Below, in pieces: positions 8,931-17,644 of a stretch of 64,000 nt of DNA. The DNA comes from CALHVX01 sp964640725 (GTDB lineage Bacteria > Pseudomonadota > Gammaproteobacteria > Pseudomonadales > Azotimanducaceae). Every line of letters begins with the position of its first letter. The stretch's first letter is position 1. A model generated the notes under the pieces. That model saw only the letters and a program-made list of their open reading frames with translations, was not told where the DNA came from and did not search any database. The DNA lies in NCBI GenBank assembly GCA_964640725.1, contig CAZXIJ010000019.1:1-64000 (forward strand). Reading direction: 5' to 3'. The position numbers and the translations under genes are program-made.

Positions 8931-9329
8931 TCAGGCGGCGGGCATCTGTACCAGCCCCAGCTGCAGGTAAAGGGACAGATAGTCCGTTAGGCCGCGCTGA
9001 AAACAGATCTTGCCGTCTCGCACCGTCAGCAGGGTGACATCTCGAAAGCTGACTGATTCGCCGGTCTTCGGGTTGGTGCCGGTAATGGTTAGCCGGACCA
9101 CAACTTCATCGCCCGCTTCGATCAGCTCGTCGATGTGTTCTGCGTAGCCAGGCAAGTCATCGCGAACGCTGGCAGCCAGCGCCGCCACACCGGCCACGCC
9201 GGTGCCCCAGTCAGTCATTGGGTAGTCTGCCCGGAAATCCTGTGCGTAGAACTCCGGCACGCGATCGACCCGGCCTTCGGACCAGATTACCTGGCAGGCC
9301 TGGCGAACCGTTTCTGCAGCAGTTGGCAT
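8931..9329 (-). CDS. SnoaL-like polyketide cyclase / NTF2-fold protein
   Basis: A 132-residue NTF2-like protein (SnoaL group) with the usual blocks: IWSEGRVDRVPEFYAQDFRADYP, YAEHIDELIEAGDEVVVRL and a C-terminal FQRGLTDYLSLYLQLGLV. Members include isomerases, hydrolases and enzymes of unknown role. The start at 9329 has AGGAG 9-13 bases upstream. It lies 28 bases downstream of the beta-lactamase-fold gene, so the two and the TetR gene probably form one minus-strand operon. Confidence 0.75.
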   Translation of the reverse strand: MPTAAETVRQACQVIWSEGRVDRVPEFYAQDFRADYPMTDWGTGVAGVAALAASVRDDLPGYAEHIDELIEAGDEVVVRLTITGTNPKTGESVSFRDVTLLTVRDGKICFQRGLTDYLSLYLQLGLVQMPAA

Positions 9330-9357
9330 TGTCGTTGTCTCCTGGTTGACGGAAAGG

Positions 9358-10506
9358 CTAGTCGCAGCAGCGGGCAACAGCACGAAGAAATTCCAGGGTT
9401 TCCAGCTCGCTACGATGATCGTCATCGGGCGAGCCGTACACCGGATTTGCGCTCTGTTTAACGATCGTCACGGCGCGTGAGGGATCGACGTACACAAACT
9501 GGTTGTAGATGCCGATCCCGGTGAACTCCCCTCGATTGCCTTCGGGAATCCACCACTGGTACCCGTAGCCGATGTCGAAGTTCAGGCCACCCACCTCGAC
9601 GGCCCCGGCCTGCAGGTGTGGCTGGTCGCAGCGGATAGAGGCGGCGACCCAGGCTGCCGGCACGATCTGCTGGCCTTGCCAGTTGCCCCCCAAACGGTAG
9701 AGCTCGCCAAGCTTGGCGAAGTCTCGCGCCGTCAGGTTCAGCCCGCCAAAGGCCATTTCCCGGCCGCTGGCATCGATCAGCCAGTAACCGGGCGCTTCGA
9801 AGCCCAGGGGATCGCACAGCTTCTCCTGCATGTAATCGGTGATGCTGCGACCGGTCGCTGCAATGAGCAGGCTGCCCAGGGCCTGGGTGTCAGCAGAGTT
9901 GTAGCGGCACAGGGTGCCGGGCGGCTGGTCCCGGGCGAGGGTGGCGATAAACGCGTCAAAGGTTCCGATCCCGGCCATGGCTCGGGAGAACCGATTGATG
10001 TCTGACTCCGGATCGCCATAGTCCTCGTTCCAGCGCGCGCCGGAAGACATCTGCAGTACGCTTTTGATGCTGGCCCCATCGTAGGCCGACCCGGCGTCCA
10101 CGTGGATGTATTGGCTGATGGGCTCATCGATGCTGCCGATCGCCCCTTCGTGCAGCGCGATCCCGACCAGCGCAGAGATGAAGCTTTTTGCCACGGACCA
10201 GCTGATCCACTGCACCTGGGGGCCGCCGGTTAGCCAGTAGTCCTCGAAGCGTCGTTGCCCGTTCTGCAAGACCAGCAGGCCGCCGGTATCGGTTCGTTCG
10301 ATGAATTCCTGGCATCGAACTTTCCGGTCGCCGTACTCAAAATCAGCCGGCAGCGCGATCGCTGCGCCGGCCGGTAACGCCACTGGCGCAGGGGCGGGGT
10401 GCATCTTAGAAACCGGCAGCAGGTTTTTGAAATTGCTGAAGTTCTGGTGTTGCCGTGCCCCTGAAAACATCTGCAGCTGCTGGACGGCTTGATAGGCATT
10501 GTTCAT
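9358..10506 (-). CDS. beta-lactamase-fold serine hydrolase
   Basis: A 382-residue class C beta-lactamase-fold hydrolase (esterase, DD-peptidase or 6-aminohexanoate-dimer hydrolase type). The SxxK nucleophile motif is Ser104-Val-Ala-Lys107 and the catalytic Tyr202 lies in RYNSADT. There is no signal peptide, so it should be cytoplasmic and is unlikely to give drug resistance. GAGGAG precedes the ATG at 10506. The TetR gene ends 13 bases upstream and the SnoaL gene starts 28 bases downstream, suggesting a regulator-hydrolase-NTF2 operon. Confidence 0.83.
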   Translation of the reverse strand: MNNAYQAVQQLQMFSGARQHQNFSNFKNLLPVSKMHPAPAPVALPAGAAIALPADFEYGDRKVRCQEFIERTDTGGLLVLQNGQRRFEDYWLTGGPQVQWISWSVAKSFISALVGIALHEGAIGSIDEPISQYIHVDAGSAYDGASIKSVLQMSSGARWNEDYGDPESDINRFSRAMAGIGTFDAFIATLARDQPPGTLCRYNSADTQALGSLLIAATGRSITDYMQEKLCDPLGFEAPGYWLIDASGREMAFGGLNLTARDFAKLGELYRLGGNWQGQQIVPAAWVAASIRCDQPHLQAGAVEVGGLNFDIGYGYQWWIPEGNRGEFTGIGIYNQFVYVDPSRAVTIVKQSANPVYGSPDDDHRSELETLEFLRAVARCCD

Positions 10507-10519
10507 GGGGGCGGCTCCT

Positions 10520-11104
10520 CTAGATTCGGCTTGTCGGTGTTCGGGCAATGGCTCGACCGAGCTGGGCGAATGCCGTGCTGCTGCCCGGGCCGACGTTGAA
10601 TTGGGCTAAGACGGCATTACCAAGGGCCATCGCCGCCAGGGCATAGGCCTTTTCGTAACTGCCGGTCGAAGCGGATCGAAACAGATGGTCGTGGATCTGA
10701 TCCACGCAGCGTCGGTACACGTCTTCCAGCTGGGTTTGCAGCGCCGCGTCCTGCCAGCTTTGCTGCCAGAGCTGGATCATCAGACGGTTGGTCATGGGGT
10801 CAGCGAAGGCCTGGCTCAGAATGATCTGCAGCCGATCGTGCTCGTGTCGGTCTCCTGCGGCGGCAAGGGCCTGCCCAATGCTGGCCTGGGCGCGTTGCAT
10901 CATGCGATCGATCAGACCATCGACCATATCGGCGCGATTGCCCATGAAGTGCCGGACCAGGGGACGTGGTAGCCCAGCCTCTTCGGCGACGTCAGCCAAG
11001 GTCGTGGCTGCGAGTCCCTGGCGCAGTGCGCAGGTTTCGAAGGCCCGCAGGATTTCTTCCCGGCGTTCGGCAGCGATGCTGGGTCTTCCCACAGAGGGTT
11101 CCAT
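10520..11104 (-). CDS. TetR-family transcriptional regulator
   Basis: A 194-residue TetR repressor. The N-terminal helix-turn-helix spans about residues 10-55, with TLADVAEEAGLPRPLVRHFMGNR as its core; the C-terminal ligand domain is divergent. ATG at 11104 (MEPSVGRPS) fits the family; an ATG at 11113 adds three residues. No clear Shine-Dalgarno is seen. An inverted repeat directly abuts this start and a second lies 33 bp further, so autoregulation is likely. The downstream hydrolase and SnoaL genes should be co-transcribed. Confidence 0.87.
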   Translation of the reverse strand: MEPSVGRPSIAAERREEILRAFETCALRQGLAATTLADVAEEAGLPRPLVRHFMGNRADMVDGLIDRMMQRAQASIGQALAAAGDRHEHDRLQIILSQAFADPMTNRLMIQLWQQSWQDAALQTQLEDVYRRCVDQIHDHLFRSASTGSYEKAYALAAMALGNAVLAQFNVGPGSSTAFAQLGRAIARTPTSRI

Positions 11105-11105
11105 G

Positions 11106-11156
11106 ATTGTCATCTACGACAATAAACTATAGCAGTTGATTGTCGATGATGACAGT
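11106..11156. promoter_or_regulatory. paired TetR operator-like inverted repeats
   Basis: Two copies of one pattern lie between the TetR gene and the divergent oxidase gene. Site 1 (11106-11123) is ATTGTC-N6-GACAAT, a perfect 6-bp inverted repeat. Site 2 (11139-11156) is ATTGTC-N6-GACAGT, with one mismatch. Their centres are 33 bp apart, about three helical turns. The shared half-site and place next to the regulator start suggest the TetR protein binds here and may control both directions. Confidence 0.6.
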
Positions 11157-11243
11157 TTACGCCGCGCGTTCCCTGGGCTGCTATTCGCACTGCTGGCGCT
11201 GCTATAGACTGCCGCCCACGAATTCCGGCAGACCGCGCACCCC

Positions 11244-12428
11244 TTGGCTATACCAACGGCAGCTCGATCCGATGTCCTCGTGGTAGGCGGCGGCATCGCT
11301 GGCCTGTCGCTCGCCGCGACGCTGGCACCCGAATGTCAGGTGCAGGTGCTCGAGCGCGAGACCCAGCCTGGTTATCACGCCACCGGCCGCTCGGCAGCGT
11401 ACTTCTCGCCGGCGCTCGGCAACGCCGTCGTGCAGCAGCTCACCGCGGCCAGCGCGGATTTTTTTCGCGAGCCCCCGGCAGGCTTCACCGATGCAGCGCT
11501 GCTGCACCCGCGTGACGCGCTGCACCTGTTCCCTGCCCGCAGCCACAGCGATGCTGGCGAAGCGATTCTGCAGGCGGAAGCGTTGCTCGGACGCGGCGAC
11601 ACGGCAGATGTGCATGAGCTGTCGGTCGCTCAGGCCCAGGCACTCTGGCCTGTGCTAAGACCCGGGTACATTGAGAGCGCCGCGCTGGAGCAGGGCGGCG
11701 GCGACCTGGATGTCGATGCGCTGCTGCAGGGCTATCGTCGCCGTCTGCTTCGGTCGGGCGGCACCCTGACCTCCGGCGCCGAGGTGATTGCCGTTGAGCG
11801 CCATCCCTCTGGCTGGCAAGTCTCGACGGCCGACCGGCAGTTCCGCGCCAAGGTGCTGGTCAACGCGGCAGGTGCCTGGAGCGATCAGCTCGCCGCCATG
11901 GCCGGCGTCAGCGAGCTTGGGCTGCAGCCGCTGCGCCGGACTGCCATGGTGTTGCCGCTGGCAGCAAGTACCGCTGCCGAGCGGTGGCCATTTGTTGTTC
12001 AGGGCACCGCCGACGCGCCGTTTTATGTCCGCCCCGATGCCGGTGCTTTGATGTTGAGCGCGGCCGATGAGGCCCCATCTTTGCCCTGCGATGCGCAGCC
12101 GGAGGAGATGGATATTGCCCTCGCTATCCATCGCCTGCAGCGCGCGTCAACCCTGCGGTTTGATCGAGTCACGCGCGCCTGGGCGGGGCTGCGTACCTTT
12201 GCGCCTGACCGTACCTTCGTGATCGGTTTCGATGCGCGCGTGGACGACTTCTTCTGGTGTGCCGGGCAGGGAGGCTATGGGGTGCAGACCGCACCCGCGC
12301 TCTCAAACCTGGCTGCGCGCCTGCTGCTGCGCGGGCTGCGGCCGGGCGACGCAGGCTCCCGCGATCTCGGTGGTGACAGGAACGCAGCGCGAGCGCTGGA
12401 CCCTGGCCGGTTCGCGCTGCATGGCTAA
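11244..12428 (+). CDS. FAD-dependent amine/amino-acid oxidase (DAO family)
   Basis: A 394-residue flavoprotein of the D-amino-acid oxidase/glycine oxidase group. The Rossmann motif is DVLVVGGGIAGLSLAATLA (about residues 10-28). Other family blocks are LEQGGGDLDVDALLQGY, LVNAAGAWSD and the C-terminal FFWCAGQGGYGVQTAPALS. The start appears to be TTG at 11244, since no ATG or GTG precedes the FAD motif. It is divergent from the TetR gene across the paired inverted repeats and is followed at 12544 by a TauD oxygenase on the same strand. The substrate is unknown. Confidence 0.83.
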   Translation: MAIPTAARSDVLVVGGGIAGLSLAATLAPECQVQVLERETQPGYHATGRSAAYFSPALGNAVVQQLTAASADFFREPPAGFTDAALLHPRDALHLFPARSHSDAGEAILQAEALLGRGDTADVHELSVAQAQALWPVLRPGYIESAALEQGGGDLDVDALLQGYRRRLLRSGGTLTSGAEVIAVERHPSGWQVSTADRQFRAKVLVNAAGAWSDQLAAMAGVSELGLQPLRRTAMVLPLAASTAAERWPFVVQGTADAPFYVRPDAGALMLSAADEAPSLPCDAQPEEMDIALAIHRLQRASTLRFDRVTRAWAGLRTFAPDRTFVIGFDARVDDFFWCAGQGGYGVQTAPALSNLAARLLLRGLRPGDAGSRDLGGDRNAARALDPGRFALHG

Positions 12429-12543
12429 GGCCGAGGTGTTGGCGTTGAGCCGGGGGATCGCCATGGCAGTCTCCCGGTTGCCGCAGTAGAGTGCTCAGGC
12501 TGGCCCCAGACATCTCGCCGGGCCCGATTCGCGAGCGCACTGC

Positions 12544-13410
12544 ATGAATCAGCCGAAGCCCATTCAAGTGGCGCCCCTGACGCCCCGGCTGGGGGCAGAA
12601 GTTCTAGGGGCCGATCTGGCCGCCCTGAGCAAAGCGGCGTGGCGTACGATCGATGCGGCGTTCCTCCGGTATCACGTGCTGGTGTTTCGCGATCAGCAGC
12701 TCGATCGTGACGCCCATAAAGCGTTTGGCCGCCATTTCGGCACACTGCAGAAGCACCCGGCGAAGACCCATCTGGGCCGGCCGGGCGATCCCGAGATCTT
12801 CGAGATCAGCATTACCAGCAAAACCCGGGTGGCCAACGGAGAGCTCTGGCATACCGACTTGTCCTGCGAGCCGGTACCGCCCGCAGCCTCTGCGCTCTAC
12901 ATCACCGAAACGCCGGCGTCCGGTGGCGGTGATACGCTCTTTGCCAACATGGGCGAGCTGTTTCGGGCGCTCTCGCCGCCAATTCAGCGCATGTTGACCG
13001 GGCTGACAGCACGACACAGCGGCGAGCAGGACCTGCGCGCCTATGGCGTGAAGCTGGCGCCGGGGCAGAGCTATCCTTGCGCCGTGCATCCGGTGGTGAT
13101 CGCCCACCCGCGAACCGGGGCTCCGGTGCTGTACGTGAACGAAGCGTTTACAGAGCAGATCGAAGGTCTGTCCCGGCGCGAGAGCGATGCGGTCCTGCAG
13201 ATGCTGTTTCGGCACATCGAATCGAATACCCGAAGTCACTGTCGAGTGCGCTGGGCGCCCAACACGCTGGTGCTGTGGGACAACCTGGCCGTGCATCATC
13301 ACGCGGTCTGGGACTATTACCCGGAGAGTCGCCACGGCGAGCGGGTAACCAGCAAAGCTGCGGTCGCCCCCTCGGCCTGGCAACCGGTCGGCGCGAGCAG
13401 CAAGGGCTAG
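12544..13410 (+). CDS. TauD/TfdA-family 2-oxoglutarate dioxygenase
   Basis: A 288-residue Fe(II)/2-oxoglutarate oxygenase. The triad is His103 and Asp105 in LWHTDLSCEP and distal His251 in LWDNLAVHHHAVWDYY. The PLTPRLGAEVLGADL start block and GGDTLFANM segment are typical of TauD. It is unlike the window's first TauD protein in detail, so a different substrate is likely. It follows the DAO-family oxidase after 115 bases without a gene, and co-transcription is possible. The exact substrate cannot be read. Confidence 0.88.
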   Translation: MNQPKPIQVAPLTPRLGAEVLGADLAALSKAAWRTIDAAFLRYHVLVFRDQQLDRDAHKAFGRHFGTLQKHPAKTHLGRPGDPEIFEISITSKTRVANGELWHTDLSCEPVPPAASALYITETPASGGGDTLFANMGELFRALSPPIQRMLTGLTARHSGEQDLRAYGVKLAPGQSYPCAVHPVVIAHPRTGAPVLYVNEAFTEQIEGLSRRESDAVLQMLFRHIESNTRSHCRVRWAPNTLVLWDNLAVHHHAVWDYYPESRHGERVTSKAAVAPSAWQPVGASSKG

Positions 13411-13475
13411 CTGGGCAGCTGCGGACTCAGCAGCCGGGCAAAGGCGCCGGCCAGTCGTGACGTTAAAGGCAGGGC

Positions 13476-14315
13476 TTAGGCCTGCTCGTCCAACGGCGGC
13501 AGGTCTTCGTACTCGGCTTCTTTGCCTGCGGCCTTGGCCTCGAAATGTTGCCGCATTTCCGGGCCCTGGGTCATGGCGCCCATCCACAGCTGCTGGTAGC
13601 GAAGCGTGTCGTCGACGCTGTGATCGCGCCCGTAGTTGAGCAGCTGCTTGGTGCTGGTGATGGCCAGCGGCGATTTGCTGGCGATATCGGCGGCGACGCC
13701 TTTGACCGCTTCGAGCATGGCGTCCTGTGTATCAAACACAGCGTTGACCAGACCGATCTCTTTCGCTTCTTCGGCGTAGACGCGGCGGCCCGTATACGCC
13801 AGTTCCCGCATCATCCCTTCAGAGATGAGCTTCGGAAGCCGTTGCAGCGTGCCGATGTCTGCGGCGAGCCCGATGTTGATTTCCTGAATGCAGAAGAACG
13901 CCTCGGCGGTGCAGTAGCGCAGGTCGCAGGCGCTGGCCAGATCGACCCCGCCGCCAATACAGCCGCCCTGGATTGCTGCGATAACGGGCATGCGAACGGC
14001 TTCGATCGCGTTGATGGTGCCTTGGATGTTCGCCAGGCGCCGTCGAGCCGCTTCGCCGGCGCGCCCGGGATCGCTCGGGCCGCTGCGTCCCCCGGTAAAC
14101 ACGGCCACGTCCATGCCAGCGGTGAAGTGCTTGCCGGTTGAGGAGATCACGAGCGCTCGTACGTTGCCGGGCGTGTCGAATTCGGCAAGCGCTCGGGGCA
14201 GTTCGTCCCAGAAGGCCGGCGGCATGCGGTTGTACTCTTCTGGCTGGTTGAGCTGCAGCCAACCGATGCGGTCTTCGACGCTCAGAGCCATGCGGGTGTA
14301 GGTTGATTGCGTCAT
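13476..14315 (-). CDS. enoyl-CoA hydratase/isomerase, dienoyl-CoA isomerase-like
   Basis: A 279-residue crotonase-fold protein. The oxyanion-hole blocks are HFTAGMDVAVF and IQGGCIGGGVDLASACDLRYC. It keeps the acidic residues of delta3,5-delta2,4-dienoyl-CoA isomerase (ECH1 type): Asp125, Glu145 in IQEINIG and Asp153 in AADIGTLQRLPK, the last a near-diagnostic signature. That role would help degrade unsaturated fatty or terpenoid acyl-CoAs. AGGAGG precedes the ATG. A perfect palindrome lies just upstream (14334-14354), and the alpha/beta hydrolase gene is divergent. Confidence 0.85.
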   Translation of the reverse strand: MTQSTYTRMALSVEDRIGWLQLNQPEEYNRMPPAFWDELPRALAEFDTPGNVRALVISSTGKHFTAGMDVAVFTGGRSGPSDPGRAGEAARRRLANIQGTINAIEAVRMPVIAAIQGGCIGGGVDLASACDLRYCTAEAFFCIQEINIGLAADIGTLQRLPKLISEGMMRELAYTGRRVYAEEAKEIGLVNAVFDTQDAMLEAVKGVAADIASKSPLAITSTKQLLNYGRDHSVDDTLRYQQLWMGAMTQGPEMRQHFEAKAAGKEAEYEDLPPLDEQA

Positions 14316-14333
14316 CTTCAGTCCTCCTGGTCA

Positions 14334-14354
14334 GCTGACGCGCAGCGCGTCAGC
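14334..14354. promoter_or_regulatory. perfect 9-bp inverted repeat upstream of the crotonase gene
   Basis: GCTGACGCG and CGCGTCAGC are perfect complements around a central CAG. The site begins 19 bases before the crotonase ATG, just beyond its Shine-Dalgarno, inside the 168-bp divergent region shared with the hydrolase gene at 14484. It could be an operator or, if transcribed, a 5'-leader hairpin. No cognate regulator gene is adjacent. Confidence 0.5.
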
Positions 14355-14483
14355 GGGGCAGCTTGCCCATGTCGAGTCATGAAACCAATCTTGCTGTCAA
14401 ATGTATAGGCCCGCACCCGGAGCCTGCTGGATGCCTTATGCTCTGCCTTTGAGTGATCCCATGACCGGCAAACAGGAGAGACT

Positions 14484-15677
14484 ATGGCGACAGCCAGTCA
14501 TCCAGGAACCCCAAAGGGCTGTGAGCGCATCGCCTACGCCGTTGGCTTTCACGAGAATGCCACCTACAGCGATGTCTACGGCGGCGGCGGTGCGATCGTT
14601 GGTCTCGATTGCCACCTGATTCGGCCAATCGGCCAGACTTCCGACACGCTGATCGTGTTCATGCACCCGGTGGGCGGGGGCATGTATCTGCCACTGGTTC
14701 GAGAGTTGGCGCGCTGTGGCCATCACGTGCTCTGGGCCAACTCCCGCTATCGTGGGGCCGACTACGCGCTGGTGATGGAGAAGGTGGCCTGCGATCTGGG
14801 CGAGGCGATTTGCGACGCTCGGGACCGCCTGGGCTACACCGACATCGTTCTGGCCGGCTGGTCCGGCGGCGGCTCGCTGATGATGTGGTACCAGGCGCTG
14901 GCAGAAGCGGGACAGGGCATCGCGGATACGGCCGCTGGCGACCCGTACCCCGTCGACGCGGCGCGGATGCCCCCGGCAAGCCGGATCATGATGCTGGCGG
15001 CGCACGTGAGCCGGCACCGGATCTTTACGGAGTGGATCGACCCGTCGATTACTGACGAGTCCAGGCCGGACCTGCGAAACCGAGAACTCAACCTGTATGA
15101 CCCGGCCAATCCAAATCAGCCGCCGTATTCTGCTGATTTTCTCGAGGCCTTCGCCCAGGCCCAGATCGACCGTAACCGCCGAATCACTGCCTGGGTCAAA
15201 GACAAACTGGCGGCGGTGCGCGCCTCAGATAGCCCCTGGGGCGAGTTTGCCTTCACGGTGCACGGTACGATGGCAGACCCGCGCTGGCTCGATCCGGCCG
15301 TTGAGCCCAGCGACCGGAAGCCCGGCGTCTGCTATCTGGGGGACCCGAAGGTCGTGAATGACGGGCCGGTGGGGCTCGCTCGCTTCTGCACGCTGCGGAG
15401 CTGGCTCAGCCAGTGGAGCTATGACGACGCCCGCTGTGACGCGATTGCCTCCGGCAGCCGTATATCCGTCCCGGTTCTGGTCATCGGAAACTCAGCGGAT
15501 GACGCTTGTACGCCCAGCCACACGCACCGGTTGTTTGATGCCGTTGCGCACTCTGACAAGAAGTTGCATGTGGTGCAGGGCGCAACGCACTACTACACGG
15601 GCCCGCAGGGCGCCGAGCATATGGCGGAAGCGTGCGCTGTCATCGAACGCTTTCTCAGCACCGGCGCTGGTGCCTAG
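14484..15677 (+). CDS. alpha/beta hydrolase
   Basis: A 397-residue alpha/beta-hydrolase-fold protein. The nucleophile elbow is GWSGGG (in VLAGWSGGGSLMMW, near residue 130), preceded by the VFMHPVGGGMY oxyanion strand. The acid lies near VIGNSADDACTP and the likely base is His in VQGATHYYTG. AACAGGAGAGAC gives a good ribosome site. The next gene, a PhyH dioxygenase, starts 10 bases after its stop, and the SDR follows, so these three form a likely operon. The substrate (ester or thioester) is not known. Confidence 0.83.
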   Translation: MATASHPGTPKGCERIAYAVGFHENATYSDVYGGGGAIVGLDCHLIRPIGQTSDTLIVFMHPVGGGMYLPLVRELARCGHHVLWANSRYRGADYALVMEKVACDLGEAICDARDRLGYTDIVLAGWSGGGSLMMWYQALAEAGQGIADTAAGDPYPVDAARMPPASRIMMLAAHVSRHRIFTEWIDPSITDESRPDLRNRELNLYDPANPNQPPYSADFLEAFAQAQIDRNRRITAWVKDKLAAVRASDSPWGEFAFTVHGTMADPRWLDPAVEPSDRKPGVCYLGDPKVVNDGPVGLARFCTLRSWLSQWSYDDARCDAIASGSRISVPVLVIGNSADDACTPSHTHRLFDAVAHSDKKLHVVQGATHYYTGPQGAEHMAEACAVIERFLSTGAGA

Positions 15678-15687
15678 CGACGCTCCC

Positions 15688-16608
15688 ATGACCCGATTTG
15701 CCAATTCTCAAGTTGAGACATGGCGCCGCGAAGGCGGGGTGCTCATCGAGGATTTCTTCACGCCGGAGGAAGTGCTGGCCTGCCGCGCAGACATGGATCG
15801 GCTGTATCTGGATCGGCGCGACGCGAGCGCGGCGGCCCGGAACGACAAGACCGCGGGACAGATCGGCAGCTTCTCGCCTGATCAGTTCCGCAACTTCGAC
15901 GATATGCCCTTTGAGTGCTCCCCGGCGTTGAACATGCTGGCGCTGCATCCTGCCCTCATTGCGCTGGCTCGGGCGGCCCTGGGTACGCATGACGTGCATC
16001 TGTACCAGAGCCACTCCTGGGCCAAGTTCACCGGCGAGGCGGACTTTGATCAGACCTTTCACTGCGATTTCAAGAATCACACGCTGACCGTGCCTGGCGA
16101 GGCACCTGCGCAGCGCACCATCAACTGCATGATCTACCTCACCGACGTCGCCGACGACCTGGGCGCCATTCACTATGTGCCCCTGTCGCAGAGCGATGCG
16201 GTCAGTGGCGGCGAGCGGGATCCCTTTGGGCCTGACGAGGTCCAGCAGCCGCTGCACGCGCTGGAGCGTTCCGGTGCCGGTCCCGCGGGCTCTGTCTTCG
16301 CCTACGGGATTGATGTGTATCACCGGGGCACGAATCTGACGCGGCCGGGCGGGTTGCGCTACACGCTCACGGCCAGCTTTAAGGCAGCGGGCAACGACAT
16401 GATTGGCTGGAGCGCCTGGCCCTTCAGCTTTGCCAAGCCCTGGCACATCCTCTTCGCGCACGGCACCCCCGATCAGCTCAGCTGCCTCGGGGTCCCCGCG
16501 CCGGGCAGCAGCTTCTGGACCGCAGAGACGATTCGCCGAACGCACAGGCGCTGGCCCATGTGGCATGCTCAGCCTTACTACGACGCGCTTGCTGGCGCGG
16601 CGCAGTGA
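15688..16608 (+). CDS. phytanoyl-CoA dioxygenase (PhyH) family protein
   Basis: A 306-residue Fe(II)/2-oxoglutarate oxygenase of the PhyH group. Metal ligands are His125 and Asp127 in FHCDFKNHTL and His212 in DVYHRGTN, with a nearby Arg for 2-oxoglutarate. Bacterial members hydroxylate very varied substrates. The start at 15688 gives the family's usual beginning (VETWRREGGVLIEDFFTPEEV); it lies 10 bases after the hydrolase stop. It sits between the hydrolase and the SDR in one plus-strand operon. Confidence 0.87.
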   Translation: MTRFANSQVETWRREGGVLIEDFFTPEEVLACRADMDRLYLDRRDASAAARNDKTAGQIGSFSPDQFRNFDDMPFECSPALNMLALHPALIALARAALGTHDVHLYQSHSWAKFTGEADFDQTFHCDFKNHTLTVPGEAPAQRTINCMIYLTDVADDLGAIHYVPLSQSDAVSGGERDPFGPDEVQQPLHALERSGAGPAGSVFAYGIDVYHRGTNLTRPGGLRYTLTASFKAAGNDMIGWSAWPFSFAKPWHILFAHGTPDQLSCLGVPAPGSSFWTAETIRRTHRRWPMWHAQPYYDALAGAAQ

Positions 16609-16638
16609 GAGATCGCCTGGCAAGCCACTGGAGCCCGC

Positions 16639-17640
16639 ATGCCTAAAGTTCTGATCACCGGCGCGAGCGGCTTTATCGCCAGCCACTGTATTCTGGAGAT
16701 GCTCGGCCACGGCTACGACGTGCGCGGCACGTTGCGCAAGCTGGATCGCGGTGACGCTCTGAAAGCCATATTGGCGCCGCATACTGACCGTATAGACGGC
16801 CTTGAGTTTGCGGCGGCGGATCTGCTGGACGAAGCAAGCTGGGTCGATGCGGCTCAGGGGTGCGATGCGATCCTGCACGTGGCGTCTCCAGTTCCTGTGA
16901 TCCAGCCCAAGGACGAGAACGAGGTCATCGTGCCCGCCAGGACGGGCGCGCTCAATGTGCTGAAGGCGGCCAGGGCCAACGGTATCCGGCGCGTCGTGCT
17001 CACCTCGTCGACCGCGGCCGTTATGTCCAGCGCTGGCGAGAGCCGCACCTTTACCGACCAGGACTGGACGGACCTGGCACAGCCTGGCCTGTCGCCCTAT
17101 GCCAAGAGCAAGACCATCGCCGAGCAGGCCGCCTGGGCCTATGTGCAGGAGCATCCGGAAGTCGAGCTCGCGACAGTAAACCCGGCGATGGTGCTGGGGC
17201 CCGCGCTGGAGTCGGACTACGGTTCCAGCCTGGAAGCGCTGTACCTGATGATGACCGGCGCTTACCCGATGCTGCCCCGGTTGGGATTCGAGATCGTCGA
17301 CGTTCGGGACGTGGCGTCGCTGCATCGGCTGGCGTTGGAGCACCCGGAAGCGGCGGGCAATCGCTACCTCTGCGCGAACGGCTTTCGCTGGTTTGTCGAT
17401 ATCGCCAGAACAGTCAAAGCGGACCACCCGGATAGAAAGGTACCCACCGCGCAGATGCCCAACCTGGTTGCCCGGCTCGCCGGCGTGTTCCTGAAAGAGG
17501 TCAAGCAGTTCCTGCCGGACCTGGGGCAGCGCAAAGCGGTCGACAACGGCCCGGCACGGACTCTGGGCTGGGCGCCGCGGGATGTCGATCTGGCGATCCG
17601 GGACGGAGCGCGCAGCCTGATTGAGCTGGGAATCGTCTAG
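16639..17640 (+). CDS. extended SDR, dihydroflavonol/cinnamoyl-CoA reductase-like
   Basis: A 333-residue NAD(P)-dependent extended short-chain dehydrogenase. The Rossmann motif is ITGASGFIASHCI at the N terminus. The catalytic Ser/Thr lie in LTSSTAAV, and the Tyr-Lys pair in SPYAKSKTIAEQ. The arrangement resembles dihydroflavonol-4-reductase and cinnamoyl-CoA reductase relatives, which reduce aldehydes, ketones or acyl-CoAs. It is last of the hydrolase-PhyH-SDR run, 30 bases after PhyH. The physiological substrate is uncertain. Confidence 0.85.
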   Translation: MPKVLITGASGFIASHCILEMLGHGYDVRGTLRKLDRGDALKAILAPHTDRIDGLEFAAADLLDEASWVDAAQGCDAILHVASPVPVIQPKDENEVIVPARTGALNVLKAARANGIRRVVLTSSTAAVMSSAGESRTFTDQDWTDLAQPGLSPYAKSKTIAEQAAWAYVQEHPEVELATVNPAMVLGPALESDYGSSLEALYLMMTGAYPMLPRLGFEIVDVRDVASLHRLALEHPEAAGNRYLCANGFRWFVDIARTVKADHPDRKVPTAQMPNLVARLAGVFLKEVKQFLPDLGQRKAVDNGPARTLGWAPRDVDLAIRDGARSLIELGIV

Positions 17641-17644
17641 CGCC

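Noticed and set aside
9358..10506. Antibiotic-resistance beta-lactamase
   Set aside because: It has the fold and SxxK/Tyr residues but no signal peptide; an esterase-type cytoplasmic hydrolase is more likely. The same holds for 33141-34376.
15655..17427. Long antisense frame (590 codons) opposite the PhyH and SDR genes
   Set aside because: High-GC shadow frame; its translation is rich in Arg, His and Gly with no domain, while both plus-strand genes are clearly real.
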